Assembly (NCBI GenBank): GCA_021799615.1
Contig: JAJZAC010000006.1
Span: 1-51,944, forward strand
Source: Actinomycetes bacterium
GTDB lineage: Bacteria; Actinomycetota; Acidimicrobiia; Acidimicrobiales; RAAP-2
Reading direction: 5' to 3'
Length of the DNA stretch: 51,944 bases
The notes under the pieces: model-generated
Databases searched by the model: none
What the model saw: only the letters and a program-made list of their open reading frames with translations
Told to the model about the DNA's origin: nothing
Translations under genes and position numbers: made by a program
In this document: positions 46,751-51,944 of the stretch, piece by piece
Position numbering within the stretch: the first letter of the stretch is position 1
Layout: each line of letters opens with the position of its first letter

Positions 46751-48498
46751 GCTCCCGGCGGGGCAAACCGCTCCCGCACGTGGGCGTCGAGGAGGGCGGC
46801 GGCACGCTCGCGGCCGTCGCGGATCAGCAGGCTGTGGTCCATGTCCTCGACCACGGTCAGCGTGAAGCGCCCGGTCCGTCGCAGCCGGCGCTCGCCGAAC
46901 CACCGCCAGTAGGCGACCTCGCGCAGGGGTCGGACCTCGTCCTCGCCCGACACGACGAACGTGTCGACACCGGCCCGCACCCCGCGGGCGACCACGGCCA
47001 TCGGCGCCCACCCCACCACCACCTGCCGGACGGTGCGCCAGATCCACCACGCGGTGCGACCGTGCTTGCGGGCGAGCCGGACGAGTGGCATGGGCAGGGT
47101 CATGAACGCCTGCCGTCGGGAGTCGGCCAGCCCGGACTCCTTGTGCATCGACGTGGAGGACACGGCGGCGTTGATCGTGCAGACACCACGAGCACCCAGG
47201 GTCAGCGCCGTCTCGAGGGCGCCGTAGCCACCCGAGCACAACCCGACGAGAACGACGTCGGAGGGGTCGTCGGGGGACACCGACCGCACGGCGTCGGGCA
47301 GGTCGTCGAGCCACTGCCGGGCGTAGGTCACGTTCTCGCGCTGACCGGGATGGACGGGGCTGTCCCCCACGCCCGTCAGGTCGAACCGGAGGCAGGACAG
47401 CCCGGCCCCGGCCCATCGGCGGGCCAGCTCCACCCACTGACGGCCGGGACCGATGTGGTGCTCGGTGGCCACGTTCACGAAGACCACCCAGGGCCGCGAC
47501 CCCCCGCCCACCGGTTCGGTCACGATCCCGAACATGCCGACGGACGCGAGACGGACGACCCGCTCGTGGACCGGACGACCTCCCTCGCCGGTGGCAACCA
47601 GCACCCCGTCGGGGCCGACGGGCATGTGCCAGGGGCGCCGGTCCTCCGGTGCCCGGGACCCCAACCACGTGCCCACCGTGGCCAGCGCCTCCCACGGGAC
47701 GGCGGCGTCCAACGGAGGGACGTCCAGGAGGTCGGCCTGTCCGGCCGCCACCTCCCACGCCACCCCGGAGCCGTCCTCCAGACCCGGCGTGCGGGCGAGC
47801 AGCCGGCGGCGCGTGGCGCGGTCCTCACGGGTGAGGACCAGCGTGGCCGGCACGGTGTCACGCAGTCGAGCCAGGTCCAGCCGGCACCCCTCCAGGGCGG
47901 CGACCGTGGCCTCGTCGTACCAGTACCCCGGGGTGTCAGCCCCCGTCGGCGACGGCAGGCGACCGTCGAAGAGCCGCACGAGCAGTGCCTGCTGGTGGCG
48001 GAGGAACTCCCGCCCGTCGAGGCAGGGATCCCACAGGACGCACGCATCGGGGGGTGCCTCGGACGCGACGGCGGCGACCGACGCCAGCACCGCGCCCATC
48101 CGCATCCCCACGAGCGCCGTCCACCCGGGCGACGCCTGGCGCACCAGGTCCAACGCCGCGTGCACCCCGGCGATCCAGGCCCCGAGGCGATCCGGATCGG
48201 TGGGCAGCCCGGCCGAGTCGCCGGTGCCGTCGTAGGCGAACCGGAGGGAGACGAACCCGTGCGCCGCCAGCGACTCCGCCACCTTCCGAAAGGTCCGGTA
48301 GGTCATCCGCTCCTCGTCGCCGAGGGGCGGGCACAGCACCACCGCGCCCCGGGCCTCACCGGACGCGGGCCCGGTGAGCCAACCGAACAGCGGTCGCTCA
48401 CCGGGGCCGAACCACACCGGCTCGGCCCGCACCAACTCGCCGTCGCCGACCTTGTCCACCACCGCGGCCACCGTCTCGAGCCCCTCTCTCCACTCCAT
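46747..48498 (-). CDS. Tandem alpha/beta hydrolase (exosortase-system hydrolase-like)
   Basis: The product is 583 aa with two hydrolase-like domains. The first (residues about 30-250: VVLCPPLGDEERMTYRTFRKVAESLAAHGF, RFAYDGTGDSAG) has GMRMG at the nucleophile elbow, with Arg in the Ser position, like exosortase-A-associated hydrolases. The second (about 330-570: VFVNVATEHHIGPGRQWVELARRWAGAG, RFDLTGVGDSP) has GLCSGG, placing Cys at the nucleophile position, with VVEDMDHSLL supplying a late His. The first domain is probably non-catalytic. It leads a two-gene unit with the GT2/ATP-grasp fusion and may deacylate or transfer acyl groups on the polysaccharide or its lipid carrier. ATG 48498 is chosen over an earlier open frame. 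Confidence 0.8.
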   Translation of the reverse strand: MEWREGLETVAAVVDKVGDGELVRAEPVWFGPGERPLFGWLTGPASGEARGAVVLCPPLGDEERMTYRTFRKVAESLAAHGFVSLRFAYDGTGDSAGLPTDPDRLGAWIAGVHAALDLVRQASPGWTALVGMRMGAVLASVAAVASEAPPDACVLWDPCLDGREFLRHQQALLVRLFDGRLPSPTGADTPGYWYDEATVAALEGCRLDLARLRDTVPATLVLTREDRATRRRLLARTPGLEDGSGVAWEVAAGQADLLDVPPLDAAVPWEALATVGTWLGSRAPEDRRPWHMPVGPDGVLVATGEGGRPVHERVVRLASVGMFGIVTEPVGGGSRPWVVFVNVATEHHIGPGRQWVELARRWAGAGLSCLRFDLTGVGDSPVHPGQRENVTYARQWLDDLPDAVRSVSPDDPSDVVLVGLCSGGYGALETALTLGARGVCTINAAVSSTSMHKESGLADSRRQAFMTLPMPLVRLARKHGRTAWWIWRTVRQVVVGWAPMAVVARGVRAGVDTFVVSGEDEVRPLREVAYWRWFGERRLRRTGRFTLTVVEDMDHSLLIRDGRERAAALLDAHVRERFAPPGA

Positions 48499-48676
48499 CG
48501 TCCCCCCGGCACGCGGCCGTCGCCCACCACCATGCACCGGCGCGGGCGGCCTCGTCATCCCGGGTCTCCATTGTCCCAGGTCGGGAACGAACGCCGGCGC
48601 GGCTTTCGCAACAATCCCACTCTCCGTCTTCAGGCCACTTCGTTGCGTGCCGATAGCTGGGCAAGCACCCCGATTC

Positions 48677-48683
48677 GGAAAGG
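48677..48683 (+). promoter_or_regulatory. Shine-Dalgarno (GGAAAGG) of the large secreted protein gene
   Basis: GGAAAGG lies 6 nt before ATG 48690, fixing the start of the truncated gene. The 191-bp divergent gap also holds CGCAAC and GTTGCG half-sites about 30 nt apart; I see no firm -10/-35 pair. Confidence 0.55.
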
Positions 48684-48689
48684 CACGTC

Positions 48690-51600
48690 ATGCGTTCTGC
48701 CCCGCAGACACCTGGCCGGGCGAGGGCCGCGTGCCGGGCCGCGGTCGTCTCCGTCCTCGCTGCCGCCGCCACCTGGCCGGCGCTCGCACCTCCACCGGCG
48801 GCGGCCGCCGTCGCCGGGACGTCCCCGGCCGCGCCGCTGTGCGGTGTGGCCGCCCCGTCGTCGGTGGCCGAGCCCACGGTGGCGGCTCCCTCCTCGCCGG
48901 TCCAGACCGTGGTCAGCGGCGTGCCCGTCACCAATTTCGTGGTGGTGGGAAGCGACATCGACATCTTGAGCGGTTCGTCGATCGTCGTCCGCACGCTGGC
49001 CGGCGCAGCGGTCACCAGCTTCGCGCTGCCGTTCCCGCAGGGGAACGCCAGCACGGACATGGTGGCCGACCCGTCCGGCAACCTCTACCTGTTCGGGTCC
49101 TTCTCCTACGGTTGGGGTGTCGGCAAGGTCACACCGACCGGATCCCTGGCCTGGTCGGTACCCGTCGCCGGCATCCCCAACGGCCTGTATCCCTGGCACG
49201 ACGCCTCGGGGAATTTCGCCGTCGGCGTGGTCCTGCGAGGCCAGGCGGGCGGACCGGTGCTCTCCACGACGGGCACGCAGGTCGCCACCGGTCCGGTGGC
49301 CGGCTCCGGCAACAACGACGACGTCAACCCCGGACCCAACGGCGGGCTCCTGGTGACCGACGGCACCAGCGTGACCCGCTACTCCTCGTCGGGCGCCGTG
49401 ATCGGCACCTTCGGCGCCGCCGGGGCCGCCGGCTCGCCCGACAGCCCCGGTTCCCCCTTCCACTTCTACCAGGAGGGCTTCGCCGCCCAGGTGGGGTCCA
49501 CGATCCTGGTGGCCGACGACGGGTGGCCCTCCTACGGACAGGGCATGGACCTCGTCGCCGAGAACGGCCTGGCGCCCCAGATCGTGCCCGACAGCACCCT
49601 CGGCAACGTCAGCACCAACTCGCCCGTCGCCGTGGTCGGCTCCACCGTGTACTTCGCCAACGGCAACGGGTCCCAGATCGCGTCGACGACGGTCGCCGAC
49701 CTCGAAGCGCTGGCCGCGGCACCGGCCGCGCCCCTCCAGGGAGGTTTCGGCGACACCCTGGGAATCGGTGCCGGCCTGTCCACTCCCCAGGCGGCCAACT
49801 ACTTCGCGCCGGGGACGACGCCGTCGATCACCGCCACCTTCCAGCCGTGGTGGTCGTCGTTGGCGCCGCAGCTGGACCTCAGTTACTGGGTCGCCGGGCG
49901 CAGCCAGTACACGTCGGGGGCCGTCCCCGCCCCCACCACCGCCGCCGTGTCGACGGCGGCCACTGCCACCGACGGTACCCTCACCCTGCCCCTCGCCGTT
50001 CCCCCCGCCGACCAGGGACCGGGTGTCTACCTGGTCAATGCCGATCTGGTCGACTCGACCACCGGCGCCACGGTGGGGTCCACCTGCCTCACGTACTCGG
50101 TGGGGATGGCCGGCGACACGCTCGACCTGTCCTCCCTCGCGCCCGGGATCGACTTCGGGGGCCCGGGCCCGGTGCGCGGCGTCCAGCTGGCCTCCGCGTT
50201 CGGGACCGGCCTGGACCGCACCCAACTCGACTGGGCGACCATGCTGCCGTCGTGCAACCCGTCCGCCGTCACCGCGGCCCAGTGCGGGCCGGGAGCGCTG
50301 GTGTTCACCGCCTACGATCCCGCCGTCGAACAGGCAGCTGCCGAGGCCAGGTCACTGGGTGTCGCCTACGAGGTCCAGGTGGCCGACGGGCACGCGGTGG
50401 ACAGCGCCGTGGTGAACGCCGGCGGCGGCCTTTGGGAACAGGACGTCCAGGCCATCGTGGCCCATTTCGCCACGTCCGCACCCGACCTGACCGACTTCGA
50501 GGCGTGGAACGAACCCAATGCCACGTGGACCGGCGCCACGAACTACGTCGACCAGATCCTGGCCCCCTTCTACCAGGCCGTCCAGGCGGTGAACCAGGCC
50601 ACCGGCCGCAGCGACAAGGTGGTGGGCGGCACCGTGATCGGCGCCAGCGAGTCCTACTGGCAGGCGTTCGCCGCCGCCGGCGGCTTCTCCGACGTCGACA
50701 TCGTGGCCGCCCATCCCTACACGCAGTACGACGCGTCCTTCGAGGAGGAGGGCACCATGGCCGGGCTCCAGTCCCTCCGCTCGCTCATGGCCCAGTACGG
50801 CGCGTCGGCCAAGCCCATCTGGGTCACCGAGCTCGGCTGGTGGTCCGACGGACCGGCCGCCTACTACGACGTCGGCAATTGGGTCGCCCGAGCCTGGATG
50901 TGGCTCCATTCCGTCGGCATCACCGACTGGAACTACTTCGTGACCGAGGGGGAGTTCTCGGGAACGGGCACCTCGTACTCGCTCATCCAGGGAAGCAGCC
51001 AAGACCAGTACGTGAAGCCGGCCGGGATCGCCCTGATGACCGTGTCGAACGTGCTCGGGTCCCGACCGTTCCTCGGCACGGTGCCGACCGGTGTCCCGCA
51101 TGCCACGGCCATGCTCTTCGGACCGCCGCCCGGCGGTTCGGGCGACGTGCTGGCCGCCTGGACGGACGACCTGTCGGTGCCGGCCGTCGTGTCGGTCACC
51201 GGCGGCACGGTGCCGGCGTCGCTCGCCACCACGGGCGCGCTGGGATCGAGCGGCAGCCTCGCCTTCGGTTCGGGATCCTCCGCACCCCTCGAACTGACCG
51301 GTGCTCCCGTCTACCTCCACGTGCCGTCGGGCACGACGGTGGCCATCGCTCCGGCCGAGACGTTCGGCACCGACCTCCTCCTGGCGACGGGGACGGCGGC
51401 CACCGCCTCGTCCTCGCTGTCGTCGACCAACGGCCCCGCCGACGTCCTGCGCTCCGCGGTCGTCAGCGGAGTGACGGTACCGGTGGCCGACATGGGCGGT
51501 TCGTCGACCGGGCTGTCCTCCACGCCGGTGTGGGCGTCGGCCCCCGGGGACACCACGCCCACCCTGACCGTGACCATGCCGGAACCGGCACCGGTCGACC

Positions 51601-51944
51601 GCGTGGTGGTGGCCACCAGTTCACTGGCCAGCGTGATCCCCGGGCTGCGTGACTACCAGGTCCAGCTGGACGAGGGAGGGACGTGGACCACGGTGGCGTC
51701 GGAGACGGACCAATTCTTCTCCCGCATGGCGCTGCTGAGCTTCCCGACGGCGACGGCCACCGGTGTCCGGGTGGTGGTCACGTCGATCGACGACGGCGGC
51801 TCCGCCGGCGGGATGGCACCGTGGTACTGGACGTCCTCGTTCCCCGACAACGCCGTCGTCGACGCGCTGGAGGCCTACGGCCCGGGCACGTCGACGACCA
51901 CGGCACCGCCGACCACCACGACGACCACGGCACCGCCGACCACG
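48690..51944 (+). CDS. Large secreted glycosidase-like surface protein (3' end beyond the window)
   Basis: The visible part is 1085 codons with no stop before the edge. A signal peptide (Arg-rich start, then AVVSVLAAAATWPALA) precedes a region of about 330 residues resembling a beta-propeller (MVADPSGNLYLFGSFSYG, LLVTDGTSVTRYSSSGAV). Residues about 480-800 form a clan A TIM barrel with acid/base Glu608 in EAWNEPNATW and nucleophile Glu714 in WVTELGWWSDG, like GH39/GH5-type enzymes. A beta-rich domain near 980-1070 resembles a discoidin-type sugar-binding module. The window ends in a Thr/Pro linker (TSTTTAPPTT repeats), so a wall-anchor or further domain may follow. It probably cleaves or binds the surface glycan made by this locus. 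Confidence 0.85.
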   Translation, partial: MRSAPQTPGRARAACRAAVVSVLAAAATWPALAPPPAAAAVAGTSPAAPLCGVAAPSSVAEPTVAAPSSPVQTVVSGVPVTNFVVVGSDIDILSGSSIVVRTLAGAAVTSFALPFPQGNASTDMVADPSGNLYLFGSFSYGWGVGKVTPTGSLAWSVPVAGIPNGLYPWHDASGNFAVGVVLRGQAGGPVLSTTGTQVATGPVAGSGNNDDVNPGPNGGLLVTDGTSVTRYSSSGAVIGTFGAAGAAGSPDSPGSPFHFYQEGFAAQVGSTILVADDGWPSYGQGMDLVAENGLAPQIVPDSTLGNVSTNSPVAVVGSTVYFANGNGSQIASTTVADLEALAAAPAAPLQGGFGDTLGIGAGLSTPQAANYFAPGTTPSITATFQPWWSSLAPQLDLSYWVAGRSQYTSGAVPAPTTAAVSTAATATDGTLTLPLAVPPADQGPGVYLVNADLVDSTTGATVGSTCLTYSVGMAGDTLDLSSLAPGIDFGGPGPVRGVQLASAFGTGLDRTQLDWATMLPSCNPSAVTAAQCGPGALVFTAYDPAVEQAAAEARSLGVAYEVQVADGHAVDSAVVNAGGGLWEQDVQAIVAHFATSAPDLTDFEAWNEPNATWTGATNYVDQILAPFYQAVQAVNQATGRSDKVVGGTVIGASESYWQAFAAAGGFSDVDIVAAHPYTQYDASFEEEGTMAGLQSLRSLMAQYGASAKPIWVTELGWWSDGPAAYYDVGNWVARAWMWLHSVGITDWNYFVTEGEFSGTGTSYSLIQGSSQDQYVKPAGIALMTVSNVLGSRPFLGTVPTGVPHATAMLFGPPPGGSGDVLAAWTDDLSVPAVVSVTGGTVPASLATTGALGSSGSLAFGSGSSAPLELTGAPVYLHVPSGTTVAIAPAETFGTDLLLATGTAATASSSLSSTNGPADVLRSAVVSGVTVPVADMGGSSTGLSSTPVWASAPGDTTPTLTVTMPEPAPVDRVVVATSSLASVIPGLRDYQVQLDEGGTWTTVASETDQFFSRMALLSFPTATATGVRVVVTSIDDGGSAGGMAPWYWTSSFPDNAVVDALEAYGPGTSTTTAPPTTTTTTAPPTT

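Noticed and set aside
48374-51652. A 1092-codon plus-strand open frame
   Set aside because: It overlaps the glycosidase-like gene in another frame and reads as Arg/Gly/Pro-rich shadow sequence; the true frame has a signal peptide and catalytic motifs but no stop before the edge.
1-51944. CRISPR arrays, insertion sequences, integrases, attachment sites or phage genes
   Set aside because: I found no regularly spaced direct repeats, no transposase or integrase motifs, and no tRNA-flanking direct repeats.

Overview
The window is a very GC-rich (by eye above 70 percent), densely packed bacterial chromosome segment. Many genes overlap by 4 or 8 bp (GTGA/ATGA junctions), and at least eleven start codons lie 6-8 nt behind a TANNNT -10 box with no room for a ribosome binding site, the leaderless arrangement common in Actinobacteria. 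MurT/GatD, a MscL with a zinc-ribbon tail, a class E sortase, a DUF4012 protein and a secreted protein ending in a Thr-Thr-Ala-Pro-Pro-Thr-Thr linker point to an actinobacterium, most likely of the class Acidimicrobiia. I see no tRNA, rRNA, CRISPR array, insertion sequence or phage gene. No gap without a gene exceeds 300 bp.

Left third (1-26333), mostly housekeeping and lipid genes. After a small membrane protein and a TetR repressor comes a tightly coupled lipid operon (1651-7917): a fatty acyl-CoA reductase fused to a HAD phosphatase, a zinc alcohol dehydrogenase, a LarA-like protein and a lysophospholipid acyltransferase. A 12-bp palindrome covering the promoter is the likely TetR operator. 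Then come an MMPL exporter; a minus-strand operon of HAD-acyltransferase, MurT and GatD; a LysR regulator; a secreted alpha/beta hydrolase; a GNAT protein with a 17-nt C tract right after its start codon; YqgE; MscL; a stress operon (zinc-ribbon miniprotein, NhaA, peroxiredoxin, nitroreductase, unknown); a GlcD-like FAD oxidase coupled to a ThDP enzyme; a thioesterase; and an MFS transporter.

Right half (26449-51944), a cell-surface polysaccharide locus: DUF4012 protein, class E sortase, SnoaL-like protein, five predicted glycosyltransferases in all, a polyprenyl-phosphate sugar-1-phosphate transferase that would start glycan assembly, a Wzm/Wzt-type ABC exporter, a glycosyltransferase-ATP-grasp fusion, a tandem alpha/beta hydrolase, a Pro/Thr-rich membrane-anchored protein and a very large secreted glycosidase-like protein cut by the right edge.

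The most unusual element lies inside this locus: a seven-gene overlapping minus-strand operon (39996 down to 32507) with a glycosyltransferase, a holo-ACP-synthase-type phosphopantetheinyl transferase, a small carrier protein, an acyl-CoA-dehydrogenase-like flavoprotein, a seryl-tRNA-synthetase-like amino acid:[carrier protein] ligase, a DUF1839 protein and a GH2-like glycosidase. Together these could charge an amino acid onto a carrier protein, oxidise it there and pass it to a glycan or lipid acceptor. This is the best candidate in the window for an undescribed pathway. The TetR-controlled reductase/LarA-like/acyltransferase operon is the second.
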